From: Ryuthela nishihirai
Lineage: Eukaryota; Arthropoda; Arachnida; Araneae; Heptathelidae
Length of the DNA: 64,000 nucleotides
Direction of reading: 5' to 3'
NCBI GenBank assembly: GCA_038380435.1
Contig: JAWZYU010000058.1
Location: 2,356,001 to 2,420,000, forward strand
Positions 51,385 through 63,170 of the stretch are shown here, piece after piece. Position 1 is the first letter of the stretch. The number at the start of each line of letters is the position of its first letter. Both the position numbers and the translations under genes were made by a program. The notes under the pieces were generated by a model. That model was not told the origin of the DNA and searched no databases. It worked only from the letters and a program-made list of their open reading frames with translations.

Positions 51385-51835
51385 TATATAGATATAGATG
51401 CATAATTTTAATTCCGATAAAACATATATTTTCACGTAATATAATAATAAATGGTTTCAAAAAAAATTAATATACAGAATAGTTAACTTTTATAAGTTCA
51501 ATTTTTATCTGATATTATTGCATAATCATCCTAAAATTTCGGGTGGGGGGGGGGAGAGGAGATTTTATTTTCCCAACAGCAAAGTTGGAGTATTAGTTCC
51601 TATACTGCATGATTGGCATGTTTGGAGCTCTTCAATAAACAAATTATAAAATGAAAAATAATTCCTTTGTGACAAGATAATAAGAAACTTAACGTCTTTT
51701 GTTCTAGATCAGCGGTTCTCAAGTGAGGCTACTTGATAATTGAAATAACAAAAAAAAATTAATGATACTTTTTATTTATGATACAAGTTTGCCATCAAAA
51801 GAACAATTTAAAATAAGCGCATTAATATATAAAAT
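51385..51835. other. Unassigned AT-rich stretch
   Basis: A G run at about 51545 and a possible hAT end CAGCGGTTCTCAAG at 51712; nothing else. Confidence 0.35.
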
Positions 51836-51839
51836 AAAA

Positions 51840-52052
51840 ATAAATACCTCCTCAAGCAGCAGCTTGCCACATAGGTCTGACATGAGCCTGTCAGTTTATT
51901 ACGCCATAATAGAGGGATCTGTGAGGATGGCGGGCACTCGGCAGTTTTTTTGCCAACTGCACGCGGTGTTCCCAAATGGTCACCTCCCAGGTACCGAACG
52001 CTCCCAAAGCTGCTAACTTCGGTGATCGGACGAGAACCGGTGTTCAGATTCA
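51840..52052 (-). mobile_element. Chimeric SINE: 5S rRNA fragment plus SINE-B body
   Basis: On the minus strand, about 100 nt of 5S rRNA sequence (CACCGGTTCTCGTCCGATCA, CCGAAGTTAGCAGC, GGGAACACCGCGTGCAGTTGGC) is followed by A7 and then the SINE-B body (CTGCCGAG...CCATCCTCACAGA), the GACAGGCTCATGTCAG hairpin and the GCTTGAGGAGGTATTTATTT tail. The 5S part lacks its first 18 or so nucleotides but includes the region of the internal pol III promoter. It occupies the place of the usual tRNA head. Confidence 0.8.
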
Positions 52053-52289
52053 AATTTATGGCATTTTTTATTTCATTATGAAAGCATTTACTTCAACCGA
52101 AGCAGTATTATTAAGTGTATTGCCCGACACAGTACATAACTATTTGATGAGGGGATTGAACTATACATTGAAAGAAAAATTAGAAGCTTTTGTTACCTGA
52201 ATTTCTTTTTCTATTTGAGTTTAGCTTACAATTTTATTCGTTTTCCTCTTAATGCTGCTGCAGCTCATTTGTTGTAGCTCTCTAATGCC

Positions 52290-52430
52290 ACAACGAGAAA
52301 ATATCTCCTGTTAACTACTATTCTAGAATGCTGAAGTGTCTGTGGTTTGACTAAGCAAATAATGATGTGGTTAGAAGATGGAGACATCAACAACTTTTGA
52401 CTAGCTTCTTGTGTAATGCGAGAGACAGCG
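52290..52430 (+). mobile_element. RTE fragment, decayed
   Basis: CTAGAATGCTGAAGTGTC, GGTTTGACTAAGCAAATAATG and GTTAGAAGATGGAGACATCA match the RTE C-terminal coding region of copies 4 and 6. Confidence 0.6.
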
Positions 52431-52914
52431 ACGTACCCAGGGGGGCCGGAATATTGTATTGTTTTGTGCGCACAAATTTGTATTGTTATTCACCCATTCT
52501 GTTTTCCGTGGTCCTTGGGTCTTAGGTTGGGACCCGCTGACTTTGCCTCCCACACACACTATACCATGGTGCCTTAGGCATGGACCATGCTCTTTTCATT
52601 TTCCATACTCTCTGCTTGTTTTAGTCATTTGCTTAATTGAATCACTTACTGAATTACTTTCCAATGTAGTTCATAAATAAATTAATGATACACAATTTCA
52701 TTCTTTTCACCCTCCCAAATTTAGGTTGTGTGGTCCAGATCAACTATTACTCTCCACTTATTTTTATCTTTGCAATCTTTATCTTGTCTTATTCATATCT
52801 CATACTTCTCTACCTGCTTTGAAATCCAAAACATTTGTATTTGGAACTAAAAATAGATAGAGTTGCATTTGGAATACTAAAAATAGATTTAAAAAAAACT
52901 TAAAAAATTTATTA
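52431..52914. other. Unassigned stretch
   Basis: No gene or repeat recognised. A similar sequence (ATTTGCTTAATTGAATCACTTACT) recurs at about 53752, so the two may be parts of one repeat. Confidence 0.4.
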
Positions 52915-53103
52915 TTATTTATTAGCATGTTTGTCTACTGATCAAAGGGACCTAGGTTTATAGCCCCGGATAAGGCATGGATGTTTGTGTTATTCTTCTG
53001 CTGAGGACCAACCATCCTCACAAATCCCTTCTACTATGGCGTATTACACTGAAAGACTCCTGTCAGACTTCTGTGACAAGCAGCTGTTTGACGAGGGTAT
53101 ATA
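52915..53103 (+). mobile_element. SINE-B copy 14, partial head
   Basis: Starts at TTAGCATGTTTGTCTACTG, with a worn B box (GGTTTATAGCCCC), body and tail present. Confidence 0.8.
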
Positions 53104-53114
53104 GATAATATTTG

Positions 53115-53350
53115 TGCCCTCGGGGAGAAAATATGACACTGAGGGGATTAGGAAGGCCGACGTCAGTTAAATGGGAACTAAATTTTTGGCCTCGTGTGCA
53201 CATACTGATAACTATAGCCTGTGCCATTAAAACAGTAAGATTGAGGCAGGCTTCCATCTGTCTCATAACAGCTGTATAGTGAGTCTTTGCTGTAACCAGG
53301 ACATTTAACCCATTGTGTAGAAAACAGAGCCGCTCAGACGAAATACGTTA
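53115..53350 (+). mobile_element. SINE-A copy, 5'-truncated and decayed
   Basis: GAGGGGATTAGGAAGGCCGA, CCTCGTGTGCAC, CATTTAACCCATTGTGTAG and AGAGCCGCTCAGACG match the SINE-A centre and tail. Confidence 0.65.
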
Positions 53351-53390
53351 ACTGAAGCATCATTCCATCCCTTCACCCCAATAGACACGA

Positions 53391-53658
53391 GCAGGCCTGG
53401 ATCTGAAGGAAAAAAAAATCAAGAAGAGAGGGAAACAAGAAACACAATCGAGACTAAAGAACTTAAAGGAGGGGGGGGGGGGCAAGAGGCTGTATTTCCA
53501 ATGCAATGTATCATTTTCCCTTTGTTTTATGTCTTTTAATTTTTTTGAAAAATTCATGAAACATAAATAAGTTGAATAATTTTTGATTTTATTAACCTTA
53601 CTACGATAGTTTCTGAAAAGGAATAGGAGATGCCCCCCTCCCTAGATCTTGTCCTTGG
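53391..53658. mobile_element. MITE-D copy 2
   Basis: Begins GCAGGCCTGGATCTGAAGG and ends CCCTAGATCTTGTCCTTGG. The internal order AGAGAGGGAAACAAGAAACAC, AATTCATGAAACATAAAT matches copy 1 at 13.7 kb. Confidence 0.6.
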
Positions 53659-54650
53659 ACTCGAGTATGTAACCCTCCACCCATTAAGACTTTTTAGGCA
53701 CATTACTGATGATCTAAAATGCAAAATAGAACAGACTACTTTTTATTTAATCATTTGCTGAATTGAATCACTTACTCAATTACTTAACAATGTAGTTTAT
53801 AAAAAATATAATGATACAAAATTTTATTCTTTTCACCTTTCCTAGTTTTAGTTGTTTGGTTCCAGTCAGCAATCTCTATCCGCTTATTTTTATCTTTGCA
53901 TTCTTGCTCTTAAACTCTTCTTTTCGGCAATGTTGGTTTCATACCATTTTTGTCTCTCTTTCACTGTCTTCTTCCAGTGGGTTCTCATTTCCATATTAAA
54001 TTTAGCCATCTTCCATTAGCCATCATAATCATAAGCCAACCTCATTTTGATAATATTTTTTACCACCTCCAATATTTTTATGTGATCTCTGATTGCTTCA
54101 GTTTCTTTATTTCTCATTTTATCTAGTCTTCGCTTCCTCGGCTATCTTTTGAAATATTCACTTCGGTTACTTTTATCTCAGATGCAAACCTTTCTCTCAA
54201 AATTATTTTTGATTCTTATGTTAGAGTACTCTCTACAATTCTGTTAAAAACTATTCTTTAAAACTCAATTCAGCACTCTTAGTGCTTTCTATTTTTGGTC
54301 CTCTATTTTAATAATCTTTCTTTATTTTTTTTTCATCATACATTCGAATATTAATAACAGCGTTCTCTTTGTTGGATGTAAGAAAACTGGCATTAGAATC
54401 CAAAAAATGGAAATATTTAAAACTTTTTTCTTTCTAAAATTTCTAATTGACATCTATTTCATGTAAAAAGACGCAATTCAAATAATTACAATTTTATGCC
54501 CGTTTTTAAATAGAAAACCAATAAATAGCTTTTTAAAGTTACTATTAAAAAATTAATATTAAAAAACTTTTCAAAAATTCACAAACATGCATGTTTTTTA
54601 AAAAACTGTTTTGGGAAAGGATTTAAGAACAAAAGTCACAGGAGTCTGAT
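53659..54650. other. T-rich stretch, no gene seen
   Basis: No recognised gene; low-complexity T-rich sequence on the plus strand. Confidence 0.35.
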
Positions 54651-55520
54651 ATCTCGTGTTCAATGTGTGTCTGTAGCTCATGACCATATGGGTTTAGAGG
54701 CAAGGGAATGCTAAGCTTAATGAGAGGCAATTTACGGCGTGGAGGGGAGCTCTGCTGTGGTTAACTCCGTTCTCCCTGCGGGTGAAGTAAGGGGGGACGA
54801 CAAACTAGGAAGAGTCCATTTCAAAACTCGGCCGGTATGGTATTCTGAGGTACTTCGTTTTTCAAGGCCTGTGGTAGTGAAAGGGTTAATATTCACCATA
54901 TTTCTAGGTGAAACCGCTGGTTCCAAGGTTTTTATGCCCGGGCTTAGGTGTGCCTCAGATGTGCTGTGGTAAATGTTGTGTACAAAGATTAAATAAACTA
55001 ATGCACCAGAGTAGATTACGGACGACATATTTTATTTACATTCTCACATATATGTACATATGAGAATATGCTCAATTCCGTGGGCCTTAGCTGCGCTCAA
55101 GATCACAATGAAATGGCTTTACTGGTGGTCTTGGTAGACTTCCTCCTCTCAGATTTCTTTAATCCGAATGCACTTTGCTACTGCAAGCATTCATATGATG
55201 AGGTGGAAATCCGTACAGAAATCTCCTTATCGACCTCAAAACTCGGGCGACAAGTTATTTAATCCTTGCCTAAACCACCTGATTCACACAGAACCGAATC
55301 CTGGTCCTTCAGAGATAGAGCTAAGACCCTTTCACGTGCTTAACAAATGTCCTTCCTTTTTGCCAGCAAATCTCAGTCTGAAGTTTATTGTTTGCTCTCT
55401 CCTCTCTCCATCAAACGCACTAGGGTCACCAGCTGGGGACGTCAGAGCTTTAAAAGCGTTTTCACTTGCGCTCCATTACAGGGCATGTGGAGCACAGTGT
55501 ACCTCGGCCTGAATGCAAAC
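54651..55520. other. Possible retroelement remnant (unclassified)
   Basis: GC content is higher than in neighbouring DNA. A poly(A)-like ATTAAATAAA lies at about 54987, and the 55168-55512 frame contains HTEPNPGPS, similar to a 2A-type NPGP site. No domain is certain. It could be the 5' part of a non-LTR element or an LTR fragment. Confidence 0.35.
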
Positions 55521-56830
55521 TAATGACTTACATTCCCATTTCGGACACTTCAGAAAATACAGTTAACATAGATATATACAAAAACCATAAAATACAACAG
55601 TAAATTAAATTAGAGGGACATGACACGTTGGTCCACACGCTGGTGGCAAAGAAGAAAAAGTTTACTTCCTCAGAATGTCTATCGTGGAGATTCACGAAGT
55701 CAAAAATAAATATCAAAGAACATTTAACACCGTTAAAATAAAGAGCTTCTCTGCGAAACGAAACAATTCAAGCAAAAGGAACACTATAAATTTGTATGGA
55801 CAAAAGATTGGGGAATTTTCATCACAAAAGATTAAAACACGAGAATAATTAGAATCAAGAGTAGAGTTCTCGATGCAGAATTAAAAATGGCTAGAAATGC
55901 GTTCAATAATACGGATAATAACAATGTGGACAAGTGACGATTTAGAGAGTAGTGTAGCTAATTACACTTCATTCGAATTGTGTAGCGATAATGAGTTCAT
56001 AAAATATATAAATAGTGATAATACTGTGAATTATTTTATTTTTCATATTAATGTTAGAAGTATTCTTCCACGTTTTGATGAAATCTTACTATTATTTGCA
56101 ATGTCTAATTACGAAATTGATATTTTGATGCATTTAAAATTGATGGTTATGATATTTTTTATGATTGTAGGGAAGGAAAAGGATCTGCTGTGGTATTATT
56201 TTATTATGAAACTAATGTCTTTAACTTCGTTAAAATGCCTTTCAAAATGAATACTGCAGAATCTGTATGATAAAAATTTGGATATGAATATTTCGGCGCT
56301 ATATCGATCACATAATCATACCATTTCAAACTTTGTGCAGAAGATGGAAGATATGTTAAAAATGACGGATTATAAAAATAATGTAATAATTGGAATAATA
56401 AATATTGATATATATATGAATAATAAATATTGATATATTACAAGATACGAATGATGCTCTGTCATATTTAAATTTACTGTGTGAATACGGTTATCATTCT
56501 TTAATACCAAATCATACTAGGAGAGTTAAAGATTCCAGATCTTGCATTGATCATATTTTTATAAGGACACAGAAATATGTCGGTCAGTCTAGTTCAGCGA
56601 TCTATGTTAAGGATGTAACTGATCACTCTCCAATAGCATTAAAACTGGGCATGGTTAACAAGTTATTGGATAAATATTTGCTACTCATTATTTCTTAAGG
56701 GGAAAAAAGCAATTATATTGCCATAGAAACGTGTATGAAAATTAAATTTACATTTAAATAGTAATTTTAACAACGCTGCAGAATTAAATAGTAGAAATGG
56801 TGATTTTGTTAATCAGCTACAAGTAGCAAT

Positions 56831-57213
56831 GGGGGCGGGAGTGGCTCAGTCTGTAGCGCGCCAGGCTCGTAATCTGTAGTTCCCAGGTTCGAGTCGCAGC
56901 TGGGTGAGCGTTGAGATTTATCTACGCAAAATTCCCCGCCCTGCCCACAGTCAGTAGGGGACACCGATGGGCTTGGAAAGGCCGCCGTCCGTCGGATGGG
57001 ACGTTAAGTCATGGCCCCGTGTGCGTGGCCCCCTGTGCACGTTAAAGAACACGCTGGATGGCCATGACGGGAGGCTACCATCTGTCTCCCAACAGCTGTT
57101 CCAGTGGGTCCCCTCCCCCAACCTTCTCTGAGCCTTCGGGGTCCATGTGACCTGGCCATTTAGCCCATGGTGTGCAAAAAAGTGCCGCTCAGAGGTAAAA
57201 CAACCCAACAACC
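56831..57213 (+). mobile_element. SINE-A copy 6 with target duplication
   Basis: Head to tail on the plus strand, 11-bp duplication CAAGTAGCAAT at 56820-56830 and 57214-57224, with a small deletion in the central domain (after GTGTGCGTGGCCCC). Confidence 0.93.
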
Positions 57214-57453
57214 CAAGTAGCAATGGAAAGCAGTAGAGTAAAGGAAACAGCAAGATAGGTAATAAAGGTAAAAAGTATAAAAATAATAATTCTTGGATAA
57301 CGATCGAATTCATTGACCTTTTTAAGTTAAGAGATTATTGGGAGCAATATAAAAATATTAGAAATTTTACAGTAGAAGAGATTAAAATAACTAAACATAA
57401 TTATTATCAAATCGCAATCTGATAAATGTGTAGAAAGGAATGTCAATGCTTGA

Positions 57454-58723
57454 ATGAAATATGTAAATATTAATTTAGGTCGGACTGGTGCTGTTGAAAA
57501 TCAATTTTATGTAAACAGATTGGAAGACTCTCCGAAAGCAATTTACTTGGAAACAACGAATTTTAATGAAGGGACAAATATTATATCCTCATTAAATAAC
57601 AATAAATCTGCAGGACACGATAAGATTGGGCCCAAAGTATTGAAAATTATTGCTAAATATTTAGCAGATATAATTAATTTTTCTTTCACAAATGGAATAT
57701 TTTTCAATAGTTTGAAAACTGCAAGAGTTACTCCTGTTTGTGAAAAGAGAAAATGAAGATGACATGAATAACCATAGGCCAATATTAGTTTTATCTAGTT
57801 TATCTAAAGTTATTGAAAAATTACGAAGATAACTTTTACGATACTTGAACAAGAAAAATTATTTTAGCATTTCACAATTTGGATTCAGGGAAAGGTGTAA
57901 TATTGAAGATTCTATATTAAGATTGACTAGGATAATTTTGAATGCAATTGATAACTCACAAAAAGCTGGAGCAATATACTTAGACATAGCTGAAGCGTTT
58001 GATACATTTAACCACGATATACTCTTAAAGAAATCATTCGCCATAGGATAAAGATGTGTCGTTTTTGAGTGGTTCAAATCCTATTTAAAAAAAAATAGGA
58101 TGCAATTTGTCCAGATCAACGGCAACAAAAGTACAATTAAATTGATCACTAATGTTGTACAACAAGGCTCAATAATTCGACCTATTTTATTTTTAATTTA
58201 TGTTAATGGTTTTTTCAAATTGAATTTAAAAGCAGAATTGGTGTCATTTGCTGATGATACCACAATTGTTTTCAAAAATTCATATAGCAGTGAACTGTAT
58301 CTGGACATGATTCATGACATAGATTTAATAACAAGCTGGTTCAACAAAATCCTATTAGTTTAAATATTGAAAAAGCCAAATTTATGTATTTTTTCATTAA
58401 CAAAGTTAGATTATTTTCCTAATAACTTATACATACATGGTAATATGTGTATTAAAGGCAGATCACGTTCATGTAAAATCATGCAAATCACAACAATCAA
58501 ATACCTCGGAATGCAAGTAGATTCAAATTTAAAGTGGAAGAAACATATCCATGTGCTGATCAAAAAATTAATATACTATTTATATAAATTACATAACAAA
58601 GATAGCATCAAACGCATTTATGCTGAAGTTATACTATGCATCGATTCAGTCTGCTATGAAATACGGTTTAATTGCTTGGGGAGGAATCTAACATCAGTTA
58701 AGTATTTCAAAGGAAGTAATTAA
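57454..58723 (+). pseudogene. Reverse transcriptase of the Jockey/CR1-type element
   Basis: In order across frames: NNNKSAGHDKIGPKVLKII (finger, 57590), FGFRERCNIEDSILRL and GAIYLDIAEAFDTFNHDILL (motif A, about 57960), VVQQGSIIRPILFLIYVNGF (motif B, about 58150), VSFADDTTIVF (catalytic FADD, about 58245) and a thumb-like part at 58367-58723. At least four frame breaks. The FADD box is intact. Confidence 0.75.
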
Positions 58724-59462
58724 ATATATTGACTAATTATAACAAAGGCAGAAGAAATAAATTGGTCGAAAACAATAAGATAATGCATTTAAGAACGCTG
58801 TATACATATCGAATAATGTTTGTAGCATTTAGAAAACCTTATACTTTAAAGAAAAAGGACACATGTTGAAATCTGCAAAATGGGAAATAGAAATTATTAA
58901 ATTCAGAGGCTAAAAAGGAAATTTTTCATAGACATTTTGTGTTTGATGGACCGAGAATCTATAATTCATTGCCCATAAATATGAGAATGGGGAAAAAATG
59001 TAAAAAATAGTATACAATGGCTAAAGACTTACCTTATGGAAATAGAGGATATAGGATTACTACTAAAATGATTAAATAATAAGTAAAAGCAGTGGGAGAG
59101 GATGTTAAAAATATGTTAAAAATATTATTAATCAGAAAATTTTTTGTTTCTTTGTACGCGTTTTTTTTTTTTAATTTTTCTTAGTGTTAAAAGTTTTTGT
59201 TTTCATATAAAAATGAAATATAGATGAATGAATTGCTGCAGGACAGAAAGAGAACTATGTCTCATTATGGGTATGCCAATATGGGTATACCTCTGAGAAT
59301 GTGTATATACTGTATTTGTGTTGTGGATTACTGTTGTTAAAGTTCTTGTACGTTTTTGTATGTTCAATGTTCAATAAATTCAAATTCATTCATCAGTTCA
59401 TTCATTTATGCAGCTCGAAACCAAATTCGGAGTTTCAGGATAAATTCCAGTTTTTTAGTCTT

Positions 59463-59706
59463 CCAGTATAAATTCGACATCCATCAGTCAGAATCCTAAT
59501 TCTGTTGTCAGACGTTGACAGTGACAGTTCTCTGCTGCTGCGTCTCAGTGTTGTTGTTTTTTTTCAACTGCAATAGTATTAGTTCTCGACGTCCTTCAGT
59601 TTCTGCAAGATAGTCCTTCTTCTAGTATAAATACGACATCCATCAGTCAGATTCCTCATTCTGTTGTCAGACGTTGACAGTGACGGTTCTCTGCTGTTGC
59701 GTCTCC
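59463..59706 (+). promoter_or_regulatory. Duplicated TATA/initiator-like block before the polymerase gene
   Basis: Two copies of about 84 bp (59463-59548 and 59624-59706) share AGTATAAAT(T/A)CGACATCC, ATCAGTCAGA, TTCTGTTGTCAGACGTTGACA and TTCTCTGCTG(C/T)TGCGTCTC. Each has a TATA-like box and, 19 nt downstream, TCAGTC, an arthropod-type initiator. The second copy lies about 70 bp before the first ATG of the polymerase frame. Promoter function is inferred. Confidence 0.5.
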
Positions 59707-59774
59707 GTAATTTTTTCAACTGTTAGAAGCCAATAGTGATAGTCCTCGTGTAATATAAAATCAGCTATTTTTCA

Positions 59775-62700
59775 ATGCACTGTTTTATAATGTATCCATG
59801 TGATATACGTGAGAAGGCTTTCCTTCATCAGACCCATCTCATTCGTCATAAGAGAAATCATGATGGAAATAGCATGTTTAAGTGCTCTCAATGCGAATCG
59901 ACATTCTCAAGGAGAGATGACGTCCGACGGCATGAGTTAACACACACCTCCAGGAAAACCTATAAATGCGAAGAATGTGCCTTGGAGTTTGGAAGAAAAG
60001 ACAGTCTTTTACGACATCAAAGAAAGCCCCACAATAATAAGCGAAAACGTTCTGAAGATGAAAGGATTCCCCAAAACAAACAAAAACTATACCCTGAAGA
60101 CCCCTGTCAGTTTACAGAAGAAATGAAAAGGACCCTATCAACACATAAACTGCCGGCAACGGAAGAAATATCTGTTGACCTCACCTTTTTCCTTGAATCC
60201 TCGCGGGAGTCACTCCTAACTCATCTGAAAGAAAAATTGACCACGAAAGGTAGCATTAAATGGTACCTTGTCGTGCAAGTGCGCTTCAGGCGAAAAGTCT
60301 CCCCTTCTACCTTCGAACACTGTACTCCGTTTTTCCGAAGTAACTCTGTCACAAGTCTTCCTACATCATCCCTAAACAGAGAACTGGATTCAGCCTGTAA
60401 GAAGATAAAGACCTCATTTGAAGAATTTGAAGGAGCACATAGTGGATGGACACTGGATGCTGTACTCCACGCTGAAATGAACATTGGGAAATATATCCCT
60501 CTTTCAGGATCTAGTTATATCCCTACTCCAAGAGAATTACTGTAAAAACACGCTATTGTCAATGTATGTAATTCTGACCAAAAATGTTTTGTCTGGTCTG
60601 TTTTAGCCTCATTGTATCCTGCCACAGATAATCCACAAAGTCCTAACAACTATATACATTTAGAAGAAAAATTAAATACATGTGACCTAATTTTCCCTGT
60701 TACAATAAATCAAATATCTAAATTCGAAAAAATGAACAATATTTCTGTCAATGTTTTTGGATACGAGAAAGAAGTGTTCCCGCTCCACATCACACCATTC
60801 AGATTTAAAGCGCACACGAATCTCCTTCTGTTATCGGATGATGAAAAGCAGCATTATTGCTCCATTAAAAATATGAGTAGACTTCTCAGTCCTCTCACCA
60901 AACATAACGGTGTACGTTTCTACTGTGATTACTGCCTTCACCGTTTCAAAAATGAATCACTCTTGAAGGATCATATCCCATATTGTCAAGAACATGGACC
61001 TCAGAGAGTAGAATTCCCAACTGACGAAGAGAAATGGTTGAAATTCACAAATTTTAAGTTTCAGCAGCCCGTTCCATACGTGATTTATGCCGACTTTGAA
61101 TCATTCCTAGTGAAAGTGAACACTTGTATGCCTAACCCTGAAAAATCTCACACCACTATCACAGCAAATCATGAGCCCTGTGGAATTGCATATCTTGTTG
61201 TAGGGCCTGATGACTGCAGCTATAAACCCCCAGTAGTTTATAGAGGTCCTAATGTGGTAGAAGAATTTTTAGAATGTCTGCTTGAAGAAGAAGTAAACAT
61301 CAAAAATTTAATATCGACGATAAAGCCAATGCAACTCTCAAATCACGAAGAGGAATCATTTCGCAACGCTACTGACTGCCGTATTTGTAAGCGTGTCCTA
61401 GGAGCAGATCGTGTAAGAGATCACGATCATATAACAGGTAAATTCAGAGGAGCTACCCATAATTCCTGTAATCTGAACTTTTAGTTAACCAATAGGATTC
61501 CAGTTATCTTTCACAACCTAAAGGGATATGACAGCCACCTTATTATGCAGGGAATCGGCAGAATCAAAAATAAGAGGATTAATTGCATTCCCAATAACAT
61601 GGAAACATACATAGCCTTCTTCCTGGGGGCATTACATTTTATAGACTCCTATCAGTTTTTAAGCACATCCCTTGAGAAGCTAGTAAATAATTTATCACCA
61701 GATGAGTTCCATATTTTAAAGGAAGATGTTAAAACTGAACGGTTACACTTGGTTTTGAGAAAAGGAGTTTACCCCTATGATTATATCGACAACAGTGAAA
61801 AGTTTGAAGAAACAGTATTACCACCACGTGAAGCATTTTACAACCAACTCATAGAAGAAGCACTAGGGGAAGAAGACTACACACATGCAATAAGAGTATG
61901 GAATGCATTCAACATAAAAAATCTAGGCCAGTATCATGACTTGTACCTGAAGACTGACGTGCTCCTCTTAGCTGATGTTTTCGAGAGTTTCAGAAAACTA
62001 TGCATCAGATACTATGAAATCGATCCCTGCCATGTTTACACAGCTCCCGGATTAGCATGGCAAGCATGCTTAAAAATGACAAATGTAAATCTTGAGTTGA
62101 TAACTGACCCTACAATGTACCTTTTCCTGGAAAAAGGCATACGAGGGGGAATTTCTGTGATATGTAATCGTCTTAGTACTGCAAACAACAAGTATTTGGA
62201 CACCTATGATCCTCAGTTACCCTCTAAATACGTTATGTACTATGATGCCAACAATCTTTATGGATGGGCAATGTCACAATGTCTCCCTCAAAGCGATTTT
62301 CGATGGCTTAATAAAGAAGAAATAGAATATCTAAATATTACAATTGCTGATGATGCGAATAAAGGATACATATTGGAAGTTGATTTAGATTATCCAGTTT
62401 CTCTACACGACAAGCATAATGATTATCCACTAGCCCCTGAGAAACTTCAGATTACCACCAGCAGCATGCTATCCCCATATTGTCAAGAGGTTGCCCAAAG
62501 CCTTGGAATAAATACAAACCAATCAGTCGTAAAATTAGCCCCAAATCTAAATTCTAAGGAAAAATATGTCCTTCATTATCGAAATCTCAAACAATATTTA
62601 ACCTTCGGTATGCAGCTGAAGAACATACATCGGGTTTTAAAATTTAATCAGTCTTGCTGGCTAAAACCATATATAGAATTTAATACAGATCAGTGGAAGA

Positions 62701-63070
62701 AAGCTAGAAACGACTTCGAGAAGGACTTCTTCAAACTGATGAATAATGCTGTGTTTGGAAAAACGATGGAAAATTTGAGAAATCGAGTGAAAATTGAATT
62801 GACTCGGAGCCCGAAGAGAGTATGTAAACTCGTAGCATCCCCTGCTTTTCACGCTGTTCGTGTTTTTGACAACGACCTTGCATGAGTGAAATCAAAGCTA
62901 ACTAAATTGAAACTCAACAGGCCTATTTATGCTGGTTTCAGTATTTTAGATATTAGTAAACTATTGATGTATAGCTTTCATTATGACTATATTAGTCCGA
63001 AATATGGAGAAAAAGCTAAATTATTGTTCACTGATACAGATTCACTGTGCTACGAGTTTCGAACCGAGGA
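59775..63070 (+). pseudogene. Polinton/Maverick-type protein-primed DNA polymerase B, three in-frame stops
   Basis: One reading frame runs for about 1,095 codons, closed only by TAA at 60543, TAG at 61482 and TGA at 62883. N-terminal C2H2 fingers (FKCSQCESTFSRRDDVRRH and YKCEECALEFGRKDSLLRH) and an NIGKYIPLSGSSYIPTP region come first. Next are Exo I (IYADFESF), a C-x2-C...RVRDHDHITGKFRG treble-clef insert like endonuclease VII/HNH, Exo II (FHNLKGYDSHL) and Exo III-like (FIDSYQFL). The polymerase part follows: motif A (YYDANNLYGWAMSQ), motif B (KLMNNAVFGKTMEN) and motif C (LFTDTDSLCYE). Such enzymes copy the linear element from a terminal protein. The frame ends abruptly at about 63068 in foreign sequence, so the thumb end is lost. 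Polinton-type rather than organellar plasmid is inferred from the fused fingers and insert. Confidence 0.85.
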
Positions 63071-63170
63071 TGGCGCTCTGAGAATGGCGCGGATTCAAAC
63101 CGAGGATGGCGCTCTGACGCTACGTTCGCTAGTCCTTTTTTTTTTCTTACGTGCAATGCTAAAAAAAAGG
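63060..63170 (+). other. Junction with short duplication after the polymerase
   Basis: CCGAGGATGGCGCTCTGA occurs twice (63064-63081 and 63100-63117) directly after motif C. This marks the point where the polymerase frame is replaced by other DNA. Confidence 0.6.

Larger units (their letters stand above)
55890..59395 (+). mobile_element. Jockey/CR1-type non-LTR retrotransposon, decayed
   Basis: An endonuclease region (about 56030-56700: FHINVRSI, DSRSCIDHIFIRT, TDHSPIALKL) is followed by RT pieces and a 3' region ending TTCAATAAATTCAAATTCATTC. Many frameshifts, and SINE-A is inserted at 56831. The motif order suits the Jockey/CR1/L2 group, unlike the RTE copies elsewhere. No product is expected. 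Confidence 0.75.

Noticed and set aside
51952..52052. Possible functional 5S rRNA gene
   Set aside because: The first 18 or so nucleotides are missing, several core bases differ and it runs through A7 into a SINE body, so it is a derived fragment.
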